Shown: positions 44,750 to 53,210 of the stretch, one piece after another
Position numbering within the stretch: the stretch's first letter is position 1
Layout of the letters: each line of letters opens with the position of its first letter
Assembly: GCF_963678795.1 (NCBI RefSeq)
Contig: NZ_OY787452.1
Location: forward strand, 744,001-808,000
Direction: 5' to 3'
Source: an uncultured Methanoregula sp.
GTDB lineage: Archaea > Halobacteriota > Methanomicrobia > Methanomicrobiales > Methanospirillaceae
Length of the DNA stretch: 64,000 bases
Made by a program: the position numbers and the translations under genes
Notes under the pieces: model-generated
What the model saw: the letters and a program-made list of their open reading frames with translations, nothing else
Told to the model about the DNA's origin: nothing
The model's database searches: none

Positions 44750-45017
44750 CCTCCGTTCAAAAGTATCAGTGTATCCGGACAGGAACGCTCATAACATAAT
44801 GTGTCCGGGTTTCAAAACCCGGGAAAACGGCGCGGGTATTTTTATCAACCCATACCGCAATATCATGATCACTTGTACGATTGAACTTGTACCTATCTAT
44901 TGGTAGGGCACCAGGATCGACAGGCGCGAAATCTCAAAATGTGCGTTCGATCCTGATAAGAATAAATCATACAATGGTTGATTCAACCAGAATATCGTGA
45001 AGGAGGTTCGATTTCAT
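44750..45017. promoter_or_regulatory. Control region of the aIF2-gamma operon with nested inverted repeats
   Basis: AGGATCGA (44913-44920) pairs with TCGATCCT (44947-44954), and TGGTTGA-T-TCAACCA is a perfect 15-bp palindrome at 44975-44989. AATAAATCAT at 44961-44970 is TATA-like, so the palindrome sits between TATA and the likely start of transcription. Further upstream GGGTTT...AAACCC forms another small hairpin near 44809-44822. Confidence 0.45.
44999..45007 (+). promoter_or_regulatory. Ribosome-binding site that decides the aIF2-gamma start
   Basis: GAAGGAGGT lies ten bases before the TTG at 45018. A GTG at 44997 overlaps this site and so cannot be the start. Confidence 0.65.
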
Positions 45018-46253
45018 TTGCATGATGTGACAGTTCCCAGTATCAATATCGGCGTCGTGGGTCATGTAGACCATGGAAAGACCACGCTCGTCAACGCACT
45101 TACCGGGACATGGACCGACCGGCATAGCGAGGAAGTGAAGAGGGGCATTTCCATCCGGCTCGGATATGCTGACGCCACATTTTACCGGTGTGACGCCTGC
45201 GAAGGTACGGAGGCGTTTTCAACAAATCCGACGTGTCCGAAATGCGGAGGCAAAGGAACGCCATTCCGTTCCATATCGTTTGTCGATGCACCGGGACATG
45301 AGACGCTGATGGCGACGATGCTCTCAGGTTCCGCCCTGATGGACGGGGCAATGCTTGTGATTGCGGCAAGCGAGAGATGCCCGCAACCGCAGACAAAAGA
45401 GCACCTGATGGCGCTGGAGCTTGTCGGTATAAAGAATATCGTGATCGTCCAGAGCAAGATCGACGTTGTCAGCCAGAAAGAGGCGGTGGATAATTACCAC
45501 GAGATCAAGGCATTTGTCAAAGGGACGATCGCCGAAAACGCCCCAATCATCCCCGTCTCATCGCAGAAGGAAATTAATATGGGGGCACTTGTTCAGGCAC
45601 TGGATACGATCATTCCTGAACCTGAGCGGGATCCAGACACCGAGCCGCTCATGCTGATCGCCCGCTCGTTTGACGTGAACAAACCGGGCTGTAACTGGAA
45701 GGATGTCAAAGGCGGCGTGGTCGGGGGGTCTCTTATACGGGGCATCCTCCGCGCAGATGACAAGATTGAGATCCGTCCCGGCAGGCAGACACAGGTTGAG
45801 AACCGTATCAAGTGGATTCCCATCACGACGACAATTACAACTATCAATGCAGGATCAAAAGTCGTTGAAACCGCGACTCCCGGGGGACTCCTGGGAGTGG
45901 GGACCAAACTCGACCCCGCGCTCACGAAGAGCGATGCGCTTGCAGGCCAGGTGCTGGGTCATGAGGGAAAACTTCCCCCGGTCTGGGACAAGATCCGGTG
46001 CAAGGTCACCCTGATGGAACGTGTGGTAGGTGCAACGAGTGAACTCATCATTGAACCACTGAAACATTCCGAACCGCTGATGCTCTCTGTCGGCACTGCG
46101 GTCACCGTGGGTATTGTAACGAATACCAAGAAAGATTATGTGGAAATTGCTCTGAAGCGACCAGTATGTGCAGAAGTGGGATCAAGGATCGCCATGAGCC
46201 GGCAGGTGGGAGCACGCTGGCGGTTAATCGGGATGGGTGTGCTGGGCGAGTGA
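45018..46253 (+). CDS. eif2g: Translation initiation factor aIF2 subunit gamma
   Basis: 411 residues from TTG at 45018, chosen because of the Shine-Dalgarno site 10 bp upstream and because the protein then begins MHDVTVPSINIGVVG, as in other archaeal homologues. P-loop GHVDHGKTT is at 15-23, and a zinc knuckle with four cysteines (C58, C61, C73, C76) follows, as in aIF2-gamma. DAPGHETLM and SKIDVV are further GTPase motifs. It carries initiator Met-tRNA to the ribosome together with alpha and beta subunits. It heads the operon aIF2g-PIN-rpo7-spt4-DUF359. Confidence 0.97.
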   Translation: MHDVTVPSINIGVVGHVDHGKTTLVNALTGTWTDRHSEEVKRGISIRLGYADATFYRCDACEGTEAFSTNPTCPKCGGKGTPFRSISFVDAPGHETLMATMLSGSALMDGAMLVIAASERCPQPQTKEHLMALELVGIKNIVIVQSKIDVVSQKEAVDNYHEIKAFVKGTIAENAPIIPVSSQKEINMGALVQALDTIIPEPERDPDTEPLMLIARSFDVNKPGCNWKDVKGGVVGGSLIRGILRADDKIEIRPGRQTQVENRIKWIPITTTITTINAGSKVVETATPGGLLGVGTKLDPALTKSDALAGQVLGHEGKLPPVWDKIRCKVTLMERVVGATSELIIEPLKHSEPLMLSVGTAVTVGIVTNTKKDYVEIALKRPVCAEVGSRIAMSRQVGARWRLIGMGVLGE

Positions 46254-46633
46254 AGGTACTTCTGGACGCCAATGCACTGATGATGCCGGCGCAGTTCCAG
46301 ATAGATATCTTTGACGAACTCCGTATGCTCATCGGCTCATTTGAGCCGGTCGTGCTCTCCGGTATCCTGCAGGAGCTCACCGGGCTCTCGCGGGCAAAAG
46401 GGCGGGACGGGGCTGCGGCCCGCTGCGGTCTTGCCCTCAGTGAGAAGTGCACCATTATTCCGAGCGGTGAGCTGGAATCGGCATCGATCGATGCACAGGT
46501 GATCGAATACGCGACCCGGAACTCCTGTCTGGTAGTCACGAATGACCGGCGCGTCAGAGAAGCGCTCTTTGCCCGCGGCATCGGCGTAATCTCATTAAGA
46601 AAACAGAAAAAACTGGAGATATTGCGGAGGTAA
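46250..46633 (+). CDS. PIN-domain RNase-like protein (Fcf1/Utp24-like)
   Basis: 127 residues from GTG at 46250, which overlaps the aIF2-gamma stop (GTGA). The PIN fold is marked by LLDANALMMP near the N-terminus, an E in ILQELTGL, and VVTNDRRVREAL later, giving the acidic Mg2+ site. The same position (after aIF2-gamma and before Rpo7) holds a PIN gene in many archaea; homologues relate to eukaryotic Utp24/Fcf1, which cleaves pre-rRNA. So rRNA processing is more likely than a toxin role; no VapB-like partner is present. Confidence 0.88.
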   Translation: MKVLLDANALMMPAQFQIDIFDELRMLIGSFEPVVLSGILQELTGLSRAKGRDGAAARCGLALSEKCTIIPSGELESASIDAQVIEYATRNSCLVVTNDRRVREALFARGIGVISLRKQKKLEILRR

Positions 46634-46635
46634 AT

Positions 46636-47277
46636 ATGTATCACAAACTTTTGCTTGAGGATAAGGTGCGGGTGCCCCCCCAGCGCCTTGGTGAGAAACT
46701 CGAAAAAGTGATCCTGGAAGTTTTACAGGAGCAGCTCGAGGGCAGCATTGACAAGGAGATCGGGATTTTCATCTGTGTCACAAGAGTGCTTGACGTAGGT
46801 GAAGGAGAACTTGTTCCCGGTGATGGTGGCGTATACTATGATGTCCGGTTCGAGGCAATGGCACTCAGGCTTGCCCTTCAGGAAGTCATTGAGGGGCTTG
46901 TCGTTGAAACCACCAGCTTTGGTGCCTTCGTCAGTCTCGGCCCTATCGACGCGATGCTGCATGTCAGCCAGATCTCCGACGAGTACATCAACTATGACGA
47001 GAAGAATGCCCGTCTCATCTGCCAGGAGTCAAAGAGGTATATCGGTGTCGGCGATGTTGTCCGTGTCCGCGTTGTTACCCTATCCTTAAACGAGCGTGAA
47101 CCGCGGGACAGCAAGATTGGCCTCACCATGCGCCAGGCAGGCCTCGGCACTGCGCTCTGGCTCGAGGAAGAGATCGCAAAGGAGAAAGAGAAAGCTAGCC
47201 AGCCCGCCGGTGCGGCAAAGGAGCGCCCGCAGGAAAAGGCAAAGGGAAAGAGGAAGGAGAATGCCTCCGGCGAATAA
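46636..47277 (+). CDS. rpoE1: DNA-directed RNA polymerase subunit Rpo7 (RpoE1)
   Basis: 213 residues, preceded by GGAGGT. The N-terminal RNP-like part (VRVPPQRLGEKLEKVILEVLQEQLEG) and the S1/OB domain (TTSFGAFVSLGPIDAMLHVSQIS) are typical of archaeal Rpo7. The C-terminal tail (last 40 residues) is strongly Lys/Glu-rich and low in complexity, longer than in many relatives. Rpo7 with Rpo4 forms the polymerase stalk. It overlaps spt4 by 17 bp. Confidence 0.96.
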   Translation: MYHKLLLEDKVRVPPQRLGEKLEKVILEVLQEQLEGSIDKEIGIFICVTRVLDVGEGELVPGDGGVYYDVRFEAMALRLALQEVIEGLVVETTSFGAFVSLGPIDAMLHVSQISDEYINYDEKNARLICQESKRYIGVGDVVRVRVVTLSLNEREPRDSKIGLTMRQAGLGTALWLEEEIAKEKEKASQPAGAAKERPQEKAKGKRKENASGE

Positions 47278-47467
47278 GAAGAAACAGGGAAAAGTCTGCC
47301 GCGACTGCCATCGCGTAGTTGACGGCGAGAACTGCGTAGTCTGTGGTACAACAAATTTAAGCGAGGACTGGTCAGGGTACCTCGTTATTATCGATCCGGA
47401 AAACTCGGAAGTGGCAAAACGGATGAACATCAAGCTTCCGGGCCGCTACGCGCTGAAGGTCCGCTGA
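47261..47467 (+). CDS. spt4: Transcription elongation factor Spt4 (RpoE2)
   Basis: 68 residues from the ATG at 47261, within the end of rpo7, with AGGAAGGA just upstream. KVCRDCHRVVDGENCVVCGTT has the two CxxC pairs that bind zinc, then NLSEDWSGYLVIIDPE, the conserved Spt4 core. It dimerises with Spt5 to form the processivity clamp on RNA polymerase. The start is inferred from the short ribosome site and family length. Confidence 0.95.
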   Translation: MPPANKKKQGKVCRDCHRVVDGENCVVCGTTNLSEDWSGYLVIIDPENSEVAKRMNIKLPGRYALKVR

Positions 47468-47952
47468 TGCTCACGCTTCCCGAAGAGCACCGCAGGCTCT
47501 TCAAGGAACCGTTTGGTGAACTCCATCATGAGATAGAAGAGATCCTGCCCCGCCTTGCCGGCCATATGGTCTGTGCTGTCGGGGATGTTGTCACACACAA
47601 CCTCCAGAAGAACGGGATCGTCCCTGACGTGGCAGTTGTCGATGGCTATACGATGAGATCGCCGTGCAGCAGGATGCCGGACGTCACCGGTTCATGCATA
47701 ACGGTAAAGAATCCGGCGGGCACTCTCACCAGTGAGCTTATCGCGGCACTGGATCAGGCAATTGCCTCCCCTCCCACGACAATCGTTGTGGACGGGGAGG
47801 AAGACCTTGCAGTTATCCCGATGGTCATTGCAGCCCCGATCGGTGCCATCGTGCTCTACGGCCAGCCGCATGAGGGGGTTGTGTTCAGGACCGTGACACC
47901 GGAAGCCAAGGAAACCGCAAAAAAATTTCTCAAACACTTCACGAACCCATAA
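47467..47952 (+). CDS. GTP-dependent dephospho-CoA kinase (DUF359)
   Basis: 161 residues, starting at an ATG that overlaps the spt4 stop (TGATG). CAVGDVVTHNL, PDVAVVDGYTMR, VKNPAGTLTSELIAALDQAI and VDGEEDLAVIPMVIAAP are the DUF359 blocks. In Thermococcus this family catalyses the last step of coenzyme A synthesis with GTP. Its position after spt4 is conserved in archaea. The annotation follows characterised homologues; this protein itself is untested. Confidence 0.88.
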   Translation: MLTLPEEHRRLFKEPFGELHHEIEEILPRLAGHMVCAVGDVVTHNLQKNGIVPDVAVVDGYTMRSPCSRMPDVTGSCITVKNPAGTLTSELIAALDQAIASPPTTIVVDGEEDLAVIPMVIAAPIGAIVLYGQPHEGVVFRTVTPEAKETAKKFLKHFTNP

Positions 47953-48030
47953 CCCGGATTCATCTCAGTCACGTACCAGGTGCCGGTCGATCCCTCTTTT
48001 TCCACCATCCTCCTCAGAACGAGGGTCATA

Positions 48031-48040
48031 TTTTAAATAA
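48031..48040 (+). promoter_or_regulatory. TATA box of the S24e operon
   Basis: TTTTAAATAA lies 29-38 bp before the S24e ATG (48069), in the 116-bp gap after DUF359. It probably starts a new transcript S24e-S27ae-Kae1/Bud32-RdgB. Confidence 0.6.
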
Positions 48041-48068
48041 ACTGGTTCCCAATAATTACAGGATATCG

Positions 48069-48362
48069 ATGGACTTTGAGATCACCAGCGATAAAAGGAA
48101 TGAACTTTTATCCAGAAGAGAGGTTCAGTTTACCCTCAAATACGACGGTGCAACCCCCTCGCGCATGCAGATCATCGGAAAACTCTGCGCCCTCCTGAAC
48201 ATAAAGGAGCACCAGGTAACCCTTGACACCCTGAACAGCAGCTTTGGCAAGACAGAGCTTACCGGAGCGGCCCGCATCTATGATTCGGAAGAGAGCAGGA
48301 ACAAGACTGAACGCCCGCACCTTGCGGCGCGCGGACTGCCCAAGAAGAAGGAAGAGGCATAA
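48069..48362 (+). CDS. rps24e: 30S ribosomal protein S24e
   Basis: 97 residues. [22 protein letters not shown] and the [16 protein letters not shown] segment identify the archaeal/eukaryotic S24e. It has no bacterial homologue and binds the body of the small subunit. S27ae follows after 2 bp. Confidence 0.95.
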   Translation: MDFEITSDKRNELLSRREVQFTLKYDGATPSRMQIIGKLCALLNIKEHQVTLDTLNSSFGKTELTGAARIYDSEESRNKTERPHLAARGLPKKKEEA

Positions 48363-48364
48363 CC

Positions 48365-48553
48365 ATGGCCGCAGCAGCAAAGAAAGGAGCAAAGGCCAAA
48401 GGACCCCAGAGGGGTGCGTACTTCAAGGTTGAAGGCGCAAAGGTCACTACTACAAAGAAATACTGCCCGCGCTGCGGACCTGGTGTCATGATGGCCGACC
48501 ACAAGGACCGGGCCACCTGCGGCAAGTGCGGATACACCGAATTCAGAAAATAA
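48365..48553 (+). CDS. rps27ae: 30S ribosomal protein S27ae (eS31)
   Basis: 62 residues with a zinc ribbon ([19 protein letters not shown]...CGY, four cysteines) and the KYCPRC start typical of eS31, here without the ubiquitin fusion seen in eukaryotes. Basic N-terminus ([12 protein letters not shown]). Next to S24e as in most archaea, 6 bp before Kae1. Confidence 0.95.
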   Translation: MAAAAKKGAKAKGPQRGAYFKVEGAKVTTTKKYCPRCGPGVMMADHKDRATCGKCGYTEFRK

Positions 48554-48559
48554 GCACCA

Positions 48560-50146
48560 ATGCCTGTTTTTGGGCAGATACTCGGAATTGAGGGCACTGC
48601 CTGGAATCTCAGTGCCGCTCTTTTTGATAAGGATCTTGTTTCTCTTGCATCGCGGCCGTACAGCCCTGCACAAGGGGGTATTCACCCCCGCGAAGCAGCA
48701 CAGCACCACGCCTCGGTGATGAAAGAACTCATCGGCTCTATCCTCACTGAACCGGAAAAAGTGACGGGTATTGCATTTTCGCAGGGGCCGGGTCTCGGGC
48801 CATGTCTCCGGACCGTAGCAACTGCTGCCCGTTCCCTTGCCCTCGCACTCGATGTCCCGCTTATCGGTGTCAACCACTGCGTTGCCCATGTGGAGATCGG
48901 ATGTTTTGCCACGGGATGCAAAGACCCCATCGTGCTCTATGCAAGCGGGGCGAATACCCAGGTTATCGGGTACCTGAACAGACGGTACCGGATATTCGGA
49001 GAAACGCTCGATATCGGTATTGGCAATGCGCTGGACAAGTTTGCCCGGGCTAAAAATTTTCCCCATCCCGGGGGCCCGCTCATCGAGGTAAATGCAAAAG
49101 AGGGGCAGTATATCGAACTCCCTTATACCGTCAAAGGAATGGATCTCGCCTTCTCGGGACTCATCTCGGCAGCGAAGGACAGTAAAGCCTGCCTCCCGGA
49201 TGTCTGTTACAGCCTCCAGGAAACCGCGTTTGCCATGTGCGTGGAAGTGACCGAACGGGCACTCTCACTTTCGGGCAAGGACGAGGTGCTTCTTGTCGGG
49301 GGTGTCGGGGCGAACCGGCGCCTGCAGGAGATGCTCCGGATCATGTGTGAGGACCGCGGGGCGCGTTTCTATGTGCCTGAACAGAAGTATCTCGGGGACA
49401 ACGGGGCGATGATCGCTTATACTGGAAAACTGATGCTGGAGAGCGGTGCATCGCTCCCGGTGGAATCGTCACAGGTCAACCCGTCATTCCGGTCAGACGA
49501 GGTGGAAGTGACATGGAAGCGCGATATCCCGGGCCGGGTGCCGGCCCTCCCGTGCAGAGACGGCGACACGCAGAAGCGCGGTGCGGAAGCGGTGATTGCC
49601 TTTGGCCCGGCCACCATTGAGAAGCGCAGGGTTGCAAAACGGTACCGGGTCCCGGCCCTGGACCGGCGCCTCATTACCGAAAGGACCCGGGCGGAAGCTC
49701 GCCTGATCCACGCAGCGCGCAAAGGTGGCGTGCCAACACCCGTCATGCACGATATAACAACCGACACTATCGTAATGGAACGGATCCGGGGAACCATGCT
49801 CACGGACGATCTCACGGACGAAAACCTCCGGAGGACCGGCACGATAGTCGGAAAACTGCATACCGCCGGGATCATGCACGGCGATCTCACCACGAGCAAC
49901 CTGATCCTGCGCGAGGGAGACGGCGCGTGTGTGCTGATTGATTTCGGACTGTCACAGGTCACCCAGGAGATCGAACAGCGCGGGGTTGACATCCATGTCC
50001 TTTACCAGACCCTGGAGAGCACCGCCCCGGGCCGGTGTGTCGGCCTCAAGGCCGCATTCGAGATAGGCTATGCAGAATCCTTCAAGGGTGCTGCAGAGAT
50101 TATCGCCAGGGAACACGAGATCGAACTCCGGGGGCGGTATCTCTGA
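48560..50146 (+). CDS. kae1-bud32: Bifunctional Kae1-Bud32 t6A synthase / kinase fusion
   Basis: 528 residues. The Kae1 part (about 1-325) has the metal-binding NHCVAHVEIGCF (H106, H110), GGVGANRRLQEM and YLGDNGAMIA segments. The Bud32 part (about 335-528) is an RIO-like small kinase with HGDLTTSNLI and VLIDFGLS. The fused form, known from Methanocaldococcus, is present here. Kae1-Bud32 works with Pcc1 and Cgi121 in the KEOPS complex to add threonylcarbamoyl to A37 of ANN-decoding tRNAs; a possible downstream modifier, TrmO, is at position 1-226. Its TGA overlaps the rdgB start. Confidence 0.97.
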   Translation: MPVFGQILGIEGTAWNLSAALFDKDLVSLASRPYSPAQGGIHPREAAQHHASVMKELIGSILTEPEKVTGIAFSQGPGLGPCLRTVATAARSLALALDVPLIGVNHCVAHVEIGCFATGCKDPIVLYASGANTQVIGYLNRRYRIFGETLDIGIGNALDKFARAKNFPHPGGPLIEVNAKEGQYIELPYTVKGMDLAFSGLISAAKDSKACLPDVCYSLQETAFAMCVEVTERALSLSGKDEVLLVGGVGANRRLQEMLRIMCEDRGARFYVPEQKYLGDNGAMIAYTGKLMLESGASLPVESSQVNPSFRSDEVEVTWKRDIPGRVPALPCRDGDTQKRGAEAVIAFGPATIEKRRVAKRYRVPALDRRLITERTRAEARLIHAARKGGVPTPVMHDITTDTIVMERIRGTMLTDDLTDENLRRTGTIVGKLHTAGIMHGDLTTSNLILREGDGACVLIDFGLSQVTQEIEQRGVDIHVLYQTLESTAPGRCVGLKAAFEIGYAESFKGAAEIIAREHEIELRGRYL

Positions 50147-50154
50147 AGATCACG

Positions 50155-50706
50155 ATGGTTACCGGTAACGCGAACAAGGCCCGTGAAGTGGCAGCCTTTT
50201 TTGGAGGCCTGGTCGAAGTGACCCATGTGACCCTGGATCTCCCGGAACACCGTTCCGGGGATGTGGGAGAGATTGCAGCCGGAAAGGCCCGGTTCGCATT
50301 CGGACAACTGAACACACCCCTGATCGTCGATGACACGGGCTTTTCCATCAGGGCCCTCAACGGGTTTCCTGGTCCCTACGCCGCATATGTCCAGCAGTCC
50401 ATTGGCAATCCCGGTATCCTGAAACTGATGGAAGGCAGAACGGATCGGGCAGCCCGGTTCACCACCGCGATCGCTTATGCTGATGCGAAGGGAGTCCGGG
50501 TGTTTCCCGGGATTCTTGATGGGCAGATATCCCAAAGCCCCCGCGGAGAGGGTGGATTTGGCTATGATCCGATCTTTGAGATCGGGAATATAACGCTTGC
50601 CGAGATCCCCCTTGAAGAAAAGAGCAGGATATCCCACCGGGCCCTGGCGCTGGCTGCTTTTCACAACTGGTTTATGCAGGAACATCCGGCCGGAGGCCGC
50701 TTGTGA
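50155..50706 (+). CDS. rdgB: XTP/dITP diphosphatase (RdgB/Ham1)
   Basis: 183 residues if started at the ATG 50155. A CTG at 50143, which overlaps the Kae1 stop (CTGA), would add MKIT and restore the usual MKITMVTGN N-terminus, so a rare CTG start is possible. VTGNANKAREV, DDTGFSIRALNGFPG, SPRGEGGFGYDPIF and SRISHRALA are the family motifs. It hydrolyses inosine and xanthosine triphosphates to keep them out of nucleic acids. Last gene of the S24e run before L40e. Confidence 0.92.
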   Translation: MVTGNANKAREVAAFFGGLVEVTHVTLDLPEHRSGDVGEIAAGKARFAFGQLNTPLIVDDTGFSIRALNGFPGPYAAYVQQSIGNPGILKLMEGRTDRAARFTTAIAYADAKGVRVFPGILDGQISQSPRGEGGFGYDPIFEIGNITLAEIPLEEKSRISHRALALAAFHNWFMQEHPAGGRL

Positions 50707-50764
50707 CACAAACGGTTAAGAAGTCTTACAGCTTTGTTATAAGGGCGAACAGGAGTGTTTCTTA

Positions 50765-50911
50765 ATGGCAAAGTTTCCAGAAGCCGAAGCCCGGTTACTC
50801 AACGTAAAAATATGCATGCACTGTAATGCACGCAATGCAATCCGTGCAACCAGCTGCCGCAAGTGCGGTTACCAGAACCTGCGGCCCAAGAATAAGGAAA
50901 GGAAAGCGTAA
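50765..50911 (+). CDS. rpl40e: 50S ribosomal protein L40e
   Basis: 48 residues read by hand: [20 protein letters not shown], then [16 protein letters not shown] and a basic C-terminal tail ([11 protein letters not shown]). Two CxxC pairs bind zinc. It matches archaeal L40e, which in eukaryotes is fused to ubiquitin. AGGAG lies about 10 bp upstream and GTTATAAGG near 50735 may be its TATA. Too short for most automatic gene calls, so easily missed. Confidence 0.93.
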   Translation: MAKFPEAEARLLNVKICMHCNARNAIRATSCRKCGYQNLRPKNKERKA

Positions 50912-51153
50912 TCCCGATATCCCGCATTCTTTTTTCTTTGTTGTTTTCGATTTGCAGATACTGATCTGCCTGATCCCGGGCTTTTCCAGGATCCTGCTTG
51001 GGTTCCCTTACGTCCGGATTCTGGCTTGGAGTGCACGGTTCGCAGTCCGGATCCCTGCAGATGCATGATAAGGAGAACTGGGATAACGGGTAAAAATAAG
51101 CATACCGGATTGCAGATCACGGGGAACAAAGATCCGCTGATGCAGACAACGGG

Positions 51154-51804
51154 TTACGCGGTATAATACGTTACCCGCTTGCCTTTCTTGGCATATTCGC
51201 CGGCAAAGGTCTCGATATTACGCTTGTACCCGATACGGTCGACAAACCCGAGTTCGCGGAGTTTCTCCCGGACACGCATGACATCCGCCTCATCCGCCCA
51301 GTCTTTTGTATATACATAGATCACCTTGCGGTTGTCCCGGGAATCCGGATTGGGTTTGGCCGTACTCACCTTCGCGGAGATGCCCAGTTCAAGCCCCGCC
51401 GTAGCGTCACGCACCTTCTTCCACGCTGCATCGACAAGATCGGGTTCCTGGAAGATCAGCCATTTGCCGGCATTCTCATCTTCGATAGCTTCAGGGGCGC
51501 TGCCTGGGGCATCGAGAACGATCCAGTACATCTGGGTTGTCTTTAAGGGGATTGTTCCTTCCCCATCGCACAGCATATGGTAGATTGTATCAATATCAGA
51601 GAAACGGGCGATCATAGCCTCGGCAAGCTGGGGATACTCTTCCCGGAATGCATCAAAGATAGCGGAAAGCTCCGCTTTGAAGTCGATACCTTCTTCGACA
51701 TACATGTACAGGTATCTGCCCTGCTCCCGCAGCCTGCGGTTCAGGAGATGCTCGAAGATGCCGTATGCCACATCAGCCAGCGCTTCGGGATCGACTTCAG
51801 CCAT
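51154..51804 (-). CDS. Bles03/DUF1917-like protein (putative phosphothreonine-lyase domain)
   Basis: 216 residues with no signal peptide. The C-terminal half has GKWLIFQEPDLVDAAWKKV, the AKVSTAKPNPDSRDNRKV patch and YVYTKDWADEADVMRVREKL, then a GYKRNIETFAGEYAKKGKRV end, a pattern I associate with archaeal members of the Bles03/DUF1917 group. The N-terminal half is helical and acidic and could be a separate domain. The function of the family is not settled. It is transcribed alone and is divergent from htpX. Confidence 0.5.
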   Translation of the reverse strand: MAEVDPEALADVAYGIFEHLLNRRLREQGRYLYMYVEEGIDFKAELSAIFDAFREEYPQLAEAMIARFSDIDTIYHMLCDGEGTIPLKTTQMYWIVLDAPGSAPEAIEDENAGKWLIFQEPDLVDAAWKKVRDATAGLELGISAKVSTAKPNPDSRDNRKVIYVYTKDWADEADVMRVREKLRELGFVDRIGYKRNIETFAGEYAKKGKRVTYYTA

Positions 51805-51964
51805 AGGTACCAGTCAGATGTTGGGAAAAAAATAGTTTCTGTATTGATCCTGATAAAAGGGAGGCGGGCACACGGTTTACCGATACCTGCAGCGCAGGTG
51901 GATGCGCGTGATCCGGGAAGGAAGCAGCCCGGATTGAGCCCCGATTATTGGAATTATCGAATGG

Positions 51965-51972
51965 TTTAAAAG
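51965..51972 (+). promoter_or_regulatory. TATA box of htpX
   Basis: TTTAAAAG lies 26-33 bp before the htpX ATG, suggesting a leaderless or very short-leader transcript. Confidence 0.5.
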
Positions 51973-51997
51973 AGGGAGACGAGAACATGTACTAATT

Positions 51998-52882
51998 ATG
52001 GAATGGAAACGTGACTGGGGCCTTACGGCCCGGGTATTGTTAACAGGGTTCCTGTTATTCCTGTTGTACCTTGTCTTCATGACAATACTCTGGGTATTCT
52101 TTGGGAACGTCTGGCTGATCGTCCTCCTTGCAGTAGGCATGGGATTGTTCCAGTACTTCTTCTCGGATAAGATGGTACTCTGGTCGACCGGCGCACGTGT
52201 TATTGAACCCGATGAATATCCCGAGTTGCACCGTACTGTTGAAAAACTGTGCAAGGAGGCAGACCTTCCCCTGCCAAGGATCGCCATCATGCAGAGCCCG
52301 GTGCCCAATGCATTCGCTACCGGCAGGAGCCCGAAGCATGCCGTTGTTGCCTGCACGGACTCGATCATGCGGCTCCTGAACAAGGACGAGCTGGAAGCGG
52401 TACTTGCCCACGAGCTCTCCCACGTAAAGAACCGCGACATCCTGACCATGACGCTCGCGAGTTTCATCGCCATGATAGCTTCCATGATCATGCAGAGCTT
52501 CTTCTTCTCAGCCCTTTTCGGGGGAAACAACAGGGAGAATGGGGGAGGATGGATCATTGTGTGGATCGTTTCAATCATCGTTTACGCGATCAGCACCCTG
52601 CTCATCCTTGCACTCTCGCGGTACCGCGAGTTTGCTGCCGACCGGGGTAGTGCACTTATCACCCGTAACCCCCGGGCACTGATATCCGCACTTAACAAGA
52701 TCAGCGGGAGAATAGATGCGATTCCACCCGAAGCCAAGGCAAAAGTCGAGGGTGCAAACGCATTCTTCATCATTCCGGCTCTCTCGGGGAACACAATCAT
52801 GGAGCTCTTCTCAACCCACCCGCCCCTTGAGAAGCGGATTGCAAACCTTGAGAAAGTCGAGGCCGAACTCAGGGGATACTAA
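51998..52882 (+). CDS. htpX: HtpX-type membrane zinc metalloprotease
   Basis: 294 residues. Two N-terminal TM helices (about 13-33 and 36-55), a zinc-binding HELSH at 138-142 (H138, E139, H142), then two more TM helices (about 148-170 and 182-204) and a third zinc ligand region (REFAADRGSA). This is the M48 HtpX protease, which degrades misfolded membrane proteins. A possible TATA box (51965) precedes it, so it is probably expressed alone. The neighbouring tRNA genes follow about 95 bp downstream. Confidence 0.93.
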   Translation: MEWKRDWGLTARVLLTGFLLFLLYLVFMTILWVFFGNVWLIVLLAVGMGLFQYFFSDKMVLWSTGARVIEPDEYPELHRTVEKLCKEADLPLPRIAIMQSPVPNAFATGRSPKHAVVACTDSIMRLLNKDELEAVLAHELSHVKNRDILTMTLASFIAMIASMIMQSFFFSALFGGNNRENGGGWIIVWIVSIIVYAISTLLILALSRYREFAADRGSALITRNPRALISALNKISGRIDAIPPEAKAKVEGANAFFIIPALSGNTIMELFSTHPPLEKRIANLEKVEAELRGY

Positions 52883-52937
52883 TTTTTTTGTTTCGTCCCG
52901 GACATTATTGCGGTACGCGCTGGAAGACCAGTGACAA

Positions 52938-52946
52938 TTATTAATA
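52938..52946 (+). promoter_or_regulatory. TATA box of the tRNA-Gly/tRNA-Val transcript
   Basis: TTATTAATA is 31-39 bp before the first base of tRNA-Gly, the normal position for an archaeal tRNA promoter. Confidence 0.5.
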
Positions 52947-52976
52947 CTCCGCCACACCAAAATTGTAGAGCACAGT

Positions 52977-53047
52977 GCATCGATGGTCTAGTGGTATGAC
53001 TTAGGCCTTCCAAGCCTATAGCCCGGGTTCAATTCCCGGTCGATGCA
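52977..53047 (+). tRNA. tRNA-Gly (anticodon TCC)
   Basis: 71 nt. The acceptor GCATCGA pairs with TCGATGC. The D arm is followed by an anticodon stem TAGGC/GCCTA with loop CTTCCAA, giving TCC. The T arm is CCGGG-TTCAATT-CCCGG. Discriminator A; CCA is not encoded. Only 2 bp separate it from tRNA-Val. Confidence 0.97.
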
Positions 53048-53049
53048 TC

Positions 53050-53123
53050 GGGCTCGTGGTCTAGTTGGCTATGACGTCGCCTTCACACGGCGAAGATCTC
53101 GTGTTCGAATCACGACGGGCCCA
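53050..53123 (+). tRNA. tRNA-Val (anticodon CAC)
   Basis: 74 nt. Acceptor GGGCTCG pairs with CGGGCCC (one G-T pair). Anticodon stem TCGCC/GGCGA with loop TTCACAC gives CAC. T arm TCGTG-TTCGAAT-CACGA. Discriminator A, no encoded CCA. Co-transcribed with tRNA-Gly. Confidence 0.97.
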
Positions 53124-53210
53124 CTCTTGTTCTGAAAAGTTTTTGCTGATTGAAAACGCCCGACGTCCTGCCGCATCATTTTTCAATAACCATCCCGATA
53201 CTTTCGGTAT

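Noticed and set aside
44750..44996. Possible ncRNA between DUF2098 and aIF2-gamma
   Set aside because: The inverted repeats do not form a known RNA fold, and their positions around the TATA box make an operator role more likely.
47096..47260. N-terminal extension of the spt4 frame
   Set aside because: The extension is Arg-rich, overlaps rpo7 in another frame and is absent from the Spt4 family; the ATG at 47261 is preferred.
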